Assembly: GCA_017455225.1 (NCBI GenBank)
Contig: JAFTBL010000127.1
Location: forward strand, 1-6,148
Direction: 5' to 3'
Length of the DNA: 6,148 nt
From: Oscillospiraceae bacterium
Lineage (GTDB): Bacteria; Bacillota_A; Clostridia; Oscillospirales; Oscillospiraceae
Both the position numbers and the translations under genes were made by a program. The notes under the pieces were generated by a model that was not told the DNA's origin, ran no database searches, and was given only the letters and a program-made list of their open reading frames with translations. This document shows, piece by piece, positions 1-5,499 of this stretch (position 1 is the first letter of the stretch; each line of letters starts with the position of its first letter).

Positions 1-360
1 ATCGTTCTCCCCGTGGACGCCTACAAGAAGCCCGCCCGTGCCGTCAAGGGCGTGGATCCGGCCAAGGTCCGCACCATGCGCGACGAGCGGCTGGTCTTCA
101 CCGAGGAGCAGATCAAGTCCGAGGCCTCCCGCTGCCTGAGCTGCGGCCGGAGCGTGGTGGACACGAACAAATGTCTCGGCTGCGGCATGTGCACGGTGCA
201 GTGCAAATTCGACGCGATCCACCTGGTGCGCAGCATGGGCGACGAGTACTCGAAGATGATCCCCGCCGAGGACAAATTCAAGGCCATCGGCGCCTATGCC
301 GCCAAACGGAGCGTACGGATCCTGCGCAAAAAAGCATCGAAGAGCGCCGACCATGCATGA
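1..360 (+). CDS. Iron-sulfur FAD/NAD(P)-dependent oxidoreductase, C-terminal end (partial)
   Basis: The frame is open from base 1 to the TGA at 358-360, so 119 C-terminal residues are visible and the start lies outside the window. Seen: a CLSCG motif (Cys codons at 133 and 142), then a complete ferredoxin-type C-x2-C-x2-C-x3-C set (Cys codons at 172, 181, 190 and 202) for one [4Fe-4S] cluster. The last Cys is followed by Lys (CKFDAI) instead of the usual Pro. A basic, Lys/Arg-rich tail follows. Known: this cysteine pattern, with an EASRCLSCG lead-in, occurs in large FAD- and NAD(P)-binding oxidoreductases related to the glutamate synthase small subunit. The flavin and nucleotide domains cannot be seen, so the enzyme class is inferred from the tail only. 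The stop codon overlaps the start of the hypA-like gene by 8 bases, which suggests one operon and translational coupling. It could instead be a stand-alone ferredoxin-like subunit. Confidence 0.7.
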   Translation: MVLPVDAYKKPARAVKGVDPAKVRTMRDERLVFTEEQIKSEASRCLSCGRSVVDTNKCLGCGMCTVQCKFDAIHLVRSMGDEYSKMIPAEDKFKAIGAYAAKRSVRILRKKASKSADHA

Positions 361-697
361 GCTGGGTCTGGTGAATTACGTGGTCCGGGAGGTCAGCCGG
401 ATCGCCGAGGAGAATCAGGTGAAAAAGCTCCACTCGGTCACGTTGGAGTTCGGAGAGGTCTCCGGGATCGTTCCTTCCTATCTGTACAGCTACTGGGACT
501 GGTATACGAAGAAGTTCCCCCTGTTCAACGGCACAAAGCTCCTGTGCGAGACCATCCCCGCCGTCACCTGGTGCGACGACTGCCGGAAGACCTATCCCAC
601 GGTGCAGTACGGCAAGACCTGCCCTTACTGCGGCGGCGGCAACACCTGGCTGCAGCAGGGAAACGAGATGAACATAAAGCAGATTGAGGTGGAATAA
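353..697 (+). CDS. hypA: HypA-family hydrogenase/urease nickel metallochaperone
   Basis: This 114-aa protein has the usual HypA length. HypA delivers Ni to HypB for insertion into [NiFe]-hydrogenase, or into urease in some bacteria, in the cytoplasm. Seen: the N-terminus is MHELGL, with the His2-Glu3 pair that is the family's nickel site, so ATG 353 is chosen over the in-frame ATG at 296, which would bury this motif. The FGEVSGIVPSYL stretch matches the conserved LGELSGVVP region. A zinc-binding pair follows, CDDC (C74, C77) and CPYC (C90, C93), with the canonical 12-residue spacing. The middle (SYWDWYTKKFP, residues 46-56) is unusually aromatic. The gene overlaps the upstream oxidoreductase by 8 nt and has only a weak Shine-Dalgarno, so translation is probably coupled. 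No hypB or hydrogenase structural gene is in the window, so the client enzyme is unknown. Confidence 0.88.
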   Translation: MHELGLVNYVVREVSRIAEENQVKKLHSVTLEFGEVSGIVPSYLYSYWDWYTKKFPLFNGTKLLCETIPAVTWCDDCRKTYPTVQYGKTCPYCGGGNTWLQQGNEMNIKQIEVE

Positions 698-727
698 CCC
701 CCCTCTGCCGGATGCGCGAATAAGAAA

Positions 728-733
728 AGGAGG
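728..733 (+). promoter_or_regulatory. Shine-Dalgarno site of the 61-aa protein gene
   Basis: A perfect AGGAGG lies 5 nt before the ATG at 739. It is the main support for this small reading frame being a real, independently translated gene and it fixes its start. It lies in the 41-nt gap after hypA, in which I see no convincing promoter. Confidence 0.8.
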
Positions 734-738
734 AACCC

Positions 739-924
739 ATGGATAATCAGGAAATGCGAGAGCTGAAACAGCGGCTGGGCCTGATCGATTATAAAGTCTG
801 CTACAAGACCGGCGTCCACCTGGGCGTGATCGAGGACTTCTTCGCCGGAAAGACCGAGGAGCTCTCTCCCCGGGATCGGGCGCGGATCGAAGCGCTGCTG
901 GAAGCGGAAGCCAAAAAGAAGTAA
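739..924 (+). CDS. Small helix-turn-helix-like protein (61 aa), function unknown
   Basis: I do not recognise a named family. The protein is short and charged, with no membrane segment or signal peptide. Its pattern resembles a minimal Cro/XRE-type helix-turn-helix: a first helix near residues 3-13 (EMRELKQRLG), a second near 16-24, a turn at T24-G25-V26, a probable recognition helix near 27-36 (HLGVIEDFFAGK), and a final helix near 43-58 opened by SPRDR. The TGV...I..FFAGK...SP layout parallels the TGVS..TI.r...GK..p.p segment of such regulators. Several usual small or polar positions are replaced by Val, Cys or Tyr, so DNA binding is uncertain. The gene starts 41 nt after hypA on the same strand and ends just before the terminator at 933, so it is probably the last gene of the transcript carrying the oxidoreductase and hypA. 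The Shine-Dalgarno at 728-733 supports real translation. Confidence 0.65.
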   Translation: MDNQEMRELKQRLGLIDYKVCYKTGVHLGVIEDFFAGKTEELSPRDRARIEALLEAEAKKK

Positions 925-932
925 AAATCTGT

Positions 933-978
933 ATATAGCAAGACTCCGGGTCCCGTGGGATCCGGAGTCTTGCTATAT
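933..978. terminator. Bidirectional intrinsic terminator between convergent operons
   Basis: Bases 933-949 are perfectly complementary to 962-978 (17 bp). The pairing can continue through a G-T pair (950/961) and three more pairs to a CGTG loop at 954-957, a 21-bp stem. The + side is followed by a T-rich run (TTTATT, 978-983). On the - strand a run of five Ts (complement of 923-927) begins 5 nt past the stem. The hairpin sits between the TAA of the 61-aa gene (922-924) and the TAA of the Gx transporter gene (979-981), which directly abuts the stem. It therefore probably ends both transcripts, although neither T-tract is ideal. Confidence 0.85.
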
Positions 979-1461
979 TTATTGTGGGATCCGCCCTATC
1001 AGCACCGCGGCGGCGAGACCCGTGAGGATCCCGGCTCCCAGCCCGGAGAGCACCAGCACCGGCAGCAGATACATGAGCCCGGGCGTGGAGAGCAGCAGCA
1101 TGGCCGCAATGATCTGCCCGGCATTGTGCGCCACGCCGCCCGCCACGCTAACTCCCGCGCAGGAGAAGCGATCCGTACGCCGCAACAGCGCCATGACCCC
1201 CAGACTGCAGAGGGCGCCCGCCACGCTGTATAAAAGCGCCGCCAGGCTGCCGAAGAGCAGCGTCACCGCGATCACCCGCACCAGGGACACGGCCGCGGCT
1301 TCCCGCCAGCCAAGCCGGTAGAGGGCAAACATCACCGCGATATTGGCAAGTCCCAGCTTGACGCCAGGGATCCCCACGCCGGGCAGCAGGGATTCGATAT
1401 AGGACAATATCATGGCCGCAGCGGCAAGCAGCGCGAGTGTCGTCAGCTTTTTCGTTTTCAT
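979..1461 (-). CDS. Gx transporter family small membrane protein (Hpre_diP_synt_I family)
   Basis: This 160-aa, very hydrophobic protein has about five to six predicted membrane segments (near 7-25, 35-50, 55-70, 75-92, 103-125 and 130-155). Seen: the family signatures SYIESLLPG, PGVKLGLANI, SLVRV, LLFGSLAALLYSVAG, GGVAHNAGQ and TPGLMYLLPVLVLSG. Known: this family has long been annotated as heptaprenyl diphosphate synthase component I, but it lacks prenyltransferase motifs and looks like a small integral-membrane transporter. Its substrate is not established. The start ATG (1459-1461) lies one base after the NusG-domain gene's TGA (TGATATG). Only a weak G-rich site precedes it, so it is probably translated by coupling. 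Pairing with a NusG domain II protein beside rnf or flavinylation genes is recurrent in Clostridia. A role in supporting the Rnf redox system is inferred only. It is the last gene of the operon. Confidence 0.87.
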   Translation of the reverse strand: MKTKKLTTLALLAAAAMILSYIESLLPGVGIPGVKLGLANIAVMFALYRLGWREAAAVSLVRVIAVTLLFGSLAALLYSVAGALCSLGVMALLRRTDRFSCAGVSVAGGVAHNAGQIIAAMLLLSTPGLMYLLPVLVLSGLGAGILTGLAAAVLIGRIPQ

Positions 1462-1462
1462 A

Positions 1463-1849
1463 TCAGTGAATGTCCACCCCGCTTGCCGTGTCGCCCTCCA
1501 CGCGGATCTCCACCCGGTTAGGCAGGCAGAGGATGCTCTCCCCGGCGTATCGGATGGGGTGCATGTGCACGCAGAGCTTGTCCGGGCAGCTGGCTTCCGT
1601 CACCCGGGCGCAGCCGTTTTCAATGACAAGGAGGTTGTAATCTTCCCCGTCCGCCCCCGCAAGGCGCACAGTGGTCTCCCGCTCCAGGGGATAGGAGGAG
1701 GTGCGCATGCCGTTTACATACACCGCGGCCACGGCCCCCGCCCTGCGACGGGTGATCTGCCAGACATAGAGAACACCCGCAAGCAGAAGCAAGGCGGCGA
1801 TCAGCAGAAGGTCGGCGCGGAATTTGCGTTTTCTGTTCTGTCCGTCCAT
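1463..1849 (-). CDS. Membrane-anchored NusG domain II-containing protein
   Basis: This 128-aa protein has a short basic N-terminus (residues 3-11), one membrane helix (about 13-31) and an extracytoplasmic NusG-II (DUF1312-like) domain (about 40-119). Seen: YVNG at 44-47, and the signature SCPDKLCV (C88, C93) followed by IRYAGESILCLPNRVEIRV, with C108 just before the LPN motif. Known: despite the name, these proteins are not the transcription factor NusG. They are small exported domains often found with Gx transporters, FMN-binding proteins and rnf loci, with no settled biochemical role. The start at ATG 1849 is chosen because AGGAGG lies 7 nt upstream and the membrane anchor follows at once. 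The frame stays open further upstream, but that would read antisense-like low-complexity sequence through rnfB. The gene is separated from rnfB by 67 nt with a hairpin and is coupled to the Gx gene downstream. Confidence 0.86.
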   Translation of the reverse strand: MDGQNRKRKFRADLLLIAALLLLAGVLYVWQITRRRAGAVAAVYVNGMRTSSYPLERETTVRLAGADGEDYNLLVIENGCARVTEASCPDKLCVHMHPIRYAGESILCLPNRVEIRVEGDTASGVDIH

Positions 1850-1856
1850 CCGGCCG

Positions 1857-1862
1857 CCTCCT
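1857..1862 (-). promoter_or_regulatory. Shine-Dalgarno site deciding the NusG-II gene start
   Basis: On the - strand this reads AGGAGG, 7 nt before the ATG at 1849. It lies downstream of the hairpin at 1875-1906. It argues against using the much longer in-frame extension that would overlap rnfB. Confidence 0.8.
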
Positions 1863-1870
1863 TTCCCATG

Positions 1871-1906
1871 CAAAACCGCCCTGTCCGGGTTGCTGGGCAG
1901 GGCGGT
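1871..1906 (-). terminator. Terminator-like hairpin after rnfB
   Basis: On the - strand, ACCGCCCTG (complement of 1898-1906) pairs perfectly over 9 bp with CAGGGCGGT (complement of 1875-1883) around a 14-nt loop. The stem runs into TTTTG (complement of 1875-1871). The stem is short and GC-rich with only four Ts, which is the look of a weak or partial intrinsic terminator. It starts 10 nt after the rnfB stop codon and ends before the Shine-Dalgarno of the NusG-II gene. It could lower transcription of the two accessory genes relative to rnfCDGEAB, or protect the 3' end of the rnf mRNA. Confidence 0.6.
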
Positions 1907-1916
1907 AACAGATGGC

Positions 1917-2708
1917 TCAGAACTTTTGCAGGACACCCACCGGGCAGACGCCCACGCACTCGCCGCAGCCGACGCATTTATCGTAGTCGATGTGCGCCAG
2001 ATTGTCAATGACATGGATCGCGTCATGGGCACAGGTCTTTTCGCACTTCTTGCAGCCGATGCAGCCGTTGATACAGGCCTTGCGGACCGTGGCGCCGTTC
2101 TGGGTGTTGCTGCAGCGGACAATGACCGGATCCACCGCACGGCGAAGGCCGATCAGGTGGTTGGGGCACTGGCGCGCGCACATGCCGCAGCCGGTGCACT
2201 TGGCAGGATCTACCCGGGCCACGCCGTTATAAACATGGATGGCGTCGGAGGGGCAGGTACGCTCACAGTCGCCGTAGCCCAGGCAGCTGTTGGGGCAGGC
2301 CCACTCGCCCTGGAAGAGGATATTGGCCGCCGAGCAGTTGTTGATGCCCGCGTACTGATACTTGTGCTTGGACTTCTCACAGTCGCCGTTGCAGCGCACA
2401 TAGGCGCGCATCTCAACGACGTCCTCGGCCTCCACCCCCAGCACCTCGGCGATGGCCGCCGCGGCGGCGTCGGCGCCGGGAACGCACAGGTTGGTTTTCT
2501 CCTCCGTACCGGCGGCCAGCGCCTTGGCGTAGCCGTCACAGCCGGCGTAGCCGCAGGCGCCGCAGTTGGCGCCGGGCAGGCAGGCGCGAAGGGCGGGGAA
2601 TTTTTCGTCCTCGGGACCGCTCATATACTTGGATGCCACCACCAGCAGCAGACTGCACACCGCGCCGATGGCACACAGCACCCAGATCGCACTGAATACT
2701 CCGCTCAT
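1917..2708 (-). CDS. rnfB: Rnf complex subunit RnfB (polyferredoxin)
   Basis: This 263-aa cytoplasmic-face subunit takes electrons from reduced ferredoxin and passes them into the Rnf membrane complex. Seen: an N-terminal membrane helix (about 5-25); the RnfB Fe-S domain ACLPGANCGACGYAGC with C49, C52, C57 and C75; a linker with additional C106, C110 and C125; then four ferredoxin-type sets. These are C138/C142/C148/C152 (spaced x3-x5-x3, with the CLGYGDC insertion typical of clostridial RnfB), C171/C174/C177/C181, C216/C219/C222/C226 and C245/C248/C251/C255. That allows about five [4Fe-4S] clusters, the long clostridial form rather than the shorter proteobacterial RsxB. The third set ends in CAHDAI, with Ala replacing the usual Pro. 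C199 and C212 are further cysteines. The start at 2708 is supported by AGGAGGG 7 nt upstream, which shares a base with the rnfA stop. It is the last of the six rnf genes. Confidence 0.97.
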   Translation of the reverse strand: MSGVFSAIWVLCAIGAVCSLLLVVASKYMSGPEDEKFPALRACLPGANCGACGYAGCDGYAKALAAGTEEKTNLCVPGADAAAAAIAEVLGVEAEDVVEMRAYVRCNGDCEKSKHKYQYAGINNCSAANILFQGEWACPNSCLGYGDCERTCPSDAIHVYNGVARVDPAKCTGCGMCARQCPNHLIGLRRAVDPVIVRCSNTQNGATVRKACINGCIGCKKCEKTCAHDAIHVIDNLAHIDYDKCVGCGECVGVCPVGVLQKF

Positions 2709-2715
2709 GTTCTCT

Positions 2716-2722
2716 CCCTCCT
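2716..2722 (-). promoter_or_regulatory. rnfB Shine-Dalgarno overlapping the rnfA stop codon
   Basis: The - strand reads TGAGGAGGG here. The A of the rnfA TGA is the first base of AGGAGGG, with 7 nt to the rnfB ATG. A ribosome ending rnfA sits on the rnfB initiation site, which favours coupled translation. Confidence 0.8.
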
Positions 2723-3315
2723 CAGCCGCCGAAGAGCCGCTCGGCCATGCCGGTGAAGCCCATGAAGGTCAGGCTGGTCAGCGCCGCGGCCACCAGGGTG
2801 ATGGGCAGGCCTTCAAAGCTCTTGGGAGGCTTGGCGTTTTCCAGCGCCTTGCGCACGCCGCAGAACAGCACCAGCGCCAGGGCAAAGCCCACGCCGGCGG
2901 AGAAGCCGTTGACGCAGGACTGCAGGAAGGTGTAGCCCTCGTCGATGTTCAGCAGTGTGGCCGCCAAAACGATGCAGTTGGTGGTGATCAGCGGCAGATA
3001 CACGCCCAGCGCCTGATACAAGCCCTGGGAATAGCGCTTGAGGAAGATCTCCACGAACTGCACCAGCGCCGCTATGACCAGAATGAAAATAATGGTGGAC
3101 AGGTATTCCAGATGCAGCGGCATCATGACATAGTGGTAGATCAGCCATGTGGCCGCGCTGGCCAGCGTCATGACAAAGATGACGGCGCCGCTCATGCCGA
3201 TGGAGGAATCAAACTTCTTGGAAACGCCCATGAACGGGCAGATGCCCAGGAACTGCACCAGCACGTAGTTTTCCGTAAAGATCATGACAAACATGATCGA
3301 GAGAAGCTTTGTCAT
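2722..3315 (-). CDS. rnfA: Rnf complex membrane subunit RnfA
   Basis: This 197-aa integral membrane protein has about six helices and is homologous to NqrE and paralogous to RnfE. With RnfE it forms the membrane core that carries electrons across the bilayer. Seen: the N-terminal FTENYVLVQFLGICPFMGVS with C26, and the inverted-repeat counterpart LGVYLPLITTNCIVLAA with C114. Known: these paired cysteines in RnfA and RnfE (NqrE and NqrD) bind an intramembrane iron-sulfur centre at the subunit interface. The GVYLPLI.TNC motif is diagnostic. The start at ATG 3315 is chosen because it forms an ATGA overlap with the rnfE stop, has AGGAGG 10 nt upstream, and begins directly with the first helix. A longer in-frame start at 3351 would add 12 charged residues that do not fit the family. 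Confidence 0.96.
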   Translation of the reverse strand: MTKLLSIMFVMIFTENYVLVQFLGICPFMGVSKKFDSSIGMSGAVIFVMTLASAATWLIYHYVMMPLHLEYLSTIIFILVIAALVQFVEIFLKRYSQGLYQALGVYLPLITTNCIVLAATLLNIDEGYTFLQSCVNGFSAGVGFALALVLFCGVRKALENAKPPKSFEGLPITLVAAALTSLTFMGFTGMAERLFGG

Positions 3316-4007
3316 ACGCCCGTCGCCTCCTTCTGCTCGCTGCCGGGACATTTATCCGCCATGGCACAGCCGCTGCAGCCCTTCTCGCCGCAGCCCATCT
3401 CCGGCTTGAACTTCTTGCCGTGGCGGGCAAGGCCCCAAACCAGAAGAGCCATCATCAATCCGAACATGAAGAATCCGCCGGGTGTCTGGGCCAGGATGCG
3501 GATGGTGTACTCCTCAGGGATGATCTGGTGCCCCAGCAGGCTGCCCGCGCCGAAAAGCTCCCGGACGGCCGCCATGCACACCAGCACCAGCGTGTAGCCG
3601 ATGCCCATGCCCAGGCCGTCGAACAGGCTGTCGGAAACGGTGTTCTTATTGGCGAACATCTCCGCGCGGCCCAGGACGATGCAGTTGACCACGATCAGCG
3701 GCAGGAAAATGCCCAGCGCGTCATACAGGGTCTGCAAATAGGCCTTGACGATCATCTCCACCAGGGTCACGAAGGTGGCGATCACGATGATGTAACAGGG
3801 GATGCGGATCTTGTCGGGGATCACGTTGCGCAGGGCGGAGATGACCATGTTGGAGCAGACCAGCACGAAGGTCATGGCCGCGCCCATGCCCAGGGAGCCC
3901 AGCACCGTGACCGAGATGGCCAGCGTGGAGCAGCAGCCCAGAATAAGGATCAGAACAGGGTTCTCGCGGAAAATACCGTTGAGAAGGATCTGCATTTTTC
4001 TTTTCAT
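3312..4007 (-). CDS. rnfE: Rnf complex membrane subunit RnfE with cysteine-rich C-terminal tail
   Basis: This 231-aa, roughly six-helix membrane subunit is homologous to NqrD and RsxE and is the partner of RnfA. Seen: FRENPVLILILGCCSTLA (C25, C26) and LGIFLPLIVVNCIVLGRAE (C109), which provide the intramembrane Fe-S ligands, then a D-G-L-G-M-G-I-G-Y segment (130-138) and a last helix around 178-194. After it comes a soluble basic and Cys-rich tail: C206, C211, C214 and C220 spaced x4-x2-x5, within residues 204-222. Such a tail is absent from proteobacterial RsxE and may bind a metal or Fe-S cluster, but this is inferred. The start at ATG 4007 has AGGAGGGG 5 nt upstream, and the alternative Met5 (3995) is less well placed. 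The gene overlaps rnfA by 4 nt (ATGA). Confidence 0.96.
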   Translation of the reverse strand: MKRKMQILLNGIFRENPVLILILGCCSTLAISVTVLGSLGMGAAMTFVLVCSNMVISALRNVIPDKIRIPCYIIVIATFVTLVEMIVKAYLQTLYDALGIFLPLIVVNCIVLGRAEMFANKNTVSDSLFDGLGMGIGYTLVLVCMAAVRELFGAGSLLGHQIIPEEYTIRILAQTPGGFFMFGLMMALLVWGLARHGKKFKPEMGCGEKGCSGCAMADKCPGSEQKEATGV

Positions 4008-4012
4008 ATTAT

Positions 4013-4020
4013 CCCCTCCT
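4013..4020 (-). promoter_or_regulatory. rnfE Shine-Dalgarno overlapping the rnfG stop codon
   Basis: The - strand reads TGAGGAGGGG. The last base of the rnfG TGA is the first base of AGGAGGGG, 5 nt before the rnfE ATG at 4007. This supports Met1 rather than Met5 as the rnfE start and repeats the arrangement seen before rnfB. Confidence 0.8.
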
Positions 4021-4562
4021 CATCCCAGCGAAGCGGCGGCGGCAATGGCGGCGTTGACGCCCTCGCGCACCGCGCGGCTGGTATAGGTGGCTCCGGAGCG
4101 AAGCTCCACGCCGTCCACATTGCCGGAAAGACCGGTGAAGCGGTCCAGAATGGTCCGCTCGCCCACCTTGCTGCCGACGCCCTGCGTCTCGGTGGAAACA
4201 TTGGCGTCCACCCGGAGGATGGTGCCCGCAGCGTCAAAGCCCACGGTCACCACCACGTCGCCGCCGTAGCCCTTGCGGGCGGCCGTCACCACGCAGCCGA
4301 CGCCGTTGGTGCTCCGGAAAATGCCGGTAACGCCTCTGGCCGCCAGTTCGGGGCTGACTTCCAGTTCTTCAAAGTCCTCGGCGTCGGGCAGGACCGCGCG
4401 GCGCGTCTCCGCCGCCGCGGCCAGCTCATTGGCATCGATCACCGGCGCCGTCTTGGCGTTGGTGAAGCCCAGCAGACCCGAGGCCACCAGGCAGATGACC
4501 ACCAGCACCACGATGGGCCGGAGCATATCCTGCCAGAGACCGCTTTTCTTCTTTTCCGTCAT
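4020..4562 (-). CDS. rnfG: Rnf complex FMN-binding subunit RnfG
   Basis: This 180-aa protein, homologous to NqrC, is anchored by one N-terminal helix (about 16-34) and exposes an FMN-binding domain outside the cytoplasmic membrane. It relays electrons by a covalently bound FMN. Seen: the flavinylation motif RSGATYTS at 155-162, where T159 of SGAT is the expected FMN attachment site for the ApbE flavin transferase, and STETQGVGSKV at 123-133, matching the ETPGLG motif of the family with Gln for Pro. The KGYGG at 97-101 is also typical. The start at ATG 4562 forms an ATGA overlap with the rnfD stop and has GGGAGGT 8 nt upstream. A longer in-frame start at 4682 would read 40 residues out of frame inside rnfD and is rejected. 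No apbE gene is in the window. Confidence 0.95.
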   Translation of the reverse strand: MTEKKKSGLWQDMLRPIVVLVVICLVASGLLGFTNAKTAPVIDANELAAAAETRRAVLPDAEDFEELEVSPELAARGVTGIFRSTNGVGCVVTAARKGYGGDVVVTVGFDAAGTILRVDANVSTETQGVGSKVGERTILDRFTGLSGNVDGVELRSGATYTSRAVREGVNAAIAAAASLG

Positions 4563-5497
4563 GCCTTGACACCTCCCAACGGCTTGGTACGGGTACCGTC
4601 GTTGATATAGGGCACCACCAGGTTCATCAGCAGGATGGCAAAGGAAACGCCCTCCGCGGAGCTGGCAAACAGACGGATGCAAACGGTGATGAAGCCGCAG
4701 CCCACCGCGAAGATCACCTTTCCCTTTTCGGTCATGGGGCTGGTGACATAGTCAGTCGCCATGAAGATGGCGCCCAGCATCAGTCCGCCGGAGAACAGGG
4801 AGAGAATGGCCTCGGTGCCGTTAAAGCCGGAGAACAGGAAGGTGAACACCAGCACCGTTCCCATGTAGCACAGGGGGATGGTGGGACGGATCACGCCCCG
4901 AACACACAGATATACGCCGCCGATCAGCAGCGCGATCGCACACGTCTCGCCCAGCATGCCGCCGTGGCGGCCAAGCAGCAGCGTGCCGATATCGGTCAGA
5001 CGCAGCTGAGACATGGCAGACAGCGGCGTGGCGGAGGACAGCACGTCAATGGCGGAGACCTGGGTATTGTAGTTGGTCATGCTGGTGGTGAAGGAGAGCA
5101 TCATGGACACGCGGCCCACCAGCGCGGGGTTTAAAAAGTTGCAGCCGATGCCGCCGAAGAGCATCTTGACGATGATGATGGCGATGAAGTCGCCGATCAG
5201 CAGCTGCCAGATGGGCATGGTGGCGGGAACATTGAAGGCGATGAGCAGTCCCGTGACAACCGCGGAAAGATCCGAAACGGTGCTTTCCTTTTTCATCAGC
5301 TTTTCCCAGAGGAATTCCAGCAGCACACAGTTGGCCGCGGAGACCGCCGCCAGCAGCAGCGAACGCAGGCCGAAGATGATGCAGCCGGCCAGCAGCGCCG
5401 GCATCAGGGCGATGATCACATCCAGCATGATCCGCCGGGTCGTGGCGCCCTGCTTGTGGTAGTGGGGTGAAACACTGACAAGGAGATTGTTATCCAT
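4559..5497 (-). CDS. rnfD: Rnf complex membrane subunit RnfD
   Basis: This 312-aa, multi-helix membrane subunit is homologous to NqrB. It carries a covalent FMN and is implicated in coupling electron flow to Na+ or H+ movement. Seen: the N-terminal SPHYHKQGATTRRIMLDVIIAL, the conserved GLLIAFNVPATMPIWQLLIG loop (83-102), KMLFGGIGCNFLNPALVGRV (111-130), and the flavinylation motif D151-V-L-S-S-A-T157-P-L. T157 is the expected FMN attachment residue, and Ser replaces the Gly of the more familiar SGATPL. The second half has GGLMLGAIFMATDYVTSPMT (about 238-257) and EGVSFAILLMNLVVPYID-like residues near the C-terminus (here PYIND), all typical. The start at ATG 5497 lies 2 nt after the rnfC stop, with its Shine-Dalgarno inside rnfC. 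The 3' end overlaps rnfG by 4 nt. Confidence 0.97.
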   Translation of the reverse strand: MDNNLLVSVSPHYHKQGATTRRIMLDVIIALMPALLAGCIIFGLRSLLLAAVSAANCVLLEFLWEKLMKKESTVSDLSAVVTGLLIAFNVPATMPIWQLLIGDFIAIIIVKMLFGGIGCNFLNPALVGRVSMMLSFTTSMTNYNTQVSAIDVLSSATPLSAMSQLRLTDIGTLLLGRHGGMLGETCAIALLIGGVYLCVRGVIRPTIPLCYMGTVLVFTFLFSGFNGTEAILSLFSGGLMLGAIFMATDYVTSPMTEKGKVIFAVGCGFITVCIRLFASSAEGVSFAILLMNLVVPYINDGTRTKPLGGVKA

Positions 5498-5499
5498 TT

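Noticed and set aside
21..287. Antisense open frame within the partial oxidoreductase
   Set aside because: No Shine-Dalgarno or family resemblance; it is a shadow of the + strand gene with its conserved cysteine motif.
1850..2140. N-terminal extension of the NusG-II reading frame upstream to 2140
   Set aside because: The added 97 residues are Ala/Arg/Ser-rich out-of-frame reading of rnfB. A clear Shine-Dalgarno and membrane anchor support the start at 1849.
1824..4610. Three long overlapping + strand open frames (1824-2756, 2566-3597, 3309-4610; up to 433 aa) opposite rnfB-rnfG
   Set aside because: They lie antisense to well-recognised rnf genes, overlap one another, have low-complexity His/Gln/Arg/Ala/Gly-rich composition and no family resemblance. 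They arise from GC-rich codon use on the other strand.
4563..4682. Longer start of rnfG at 4682
   Set aside because: It would overlap rnfD by 120 nt with a sequence unlike any RnfG. The ATGA junction and Shine-Dalgarno favour 4562.
4609..5497. Ser in place of Gly in the RnfD flavinylation motif (SSATPL instead of SGATPL) as a loss of FMN attachment
   Set aside because: The Asp, Ala and acceptor Thr are kept, and the position before Ala tolerates Ser or Gly in the family, so flavinylation is still expected.
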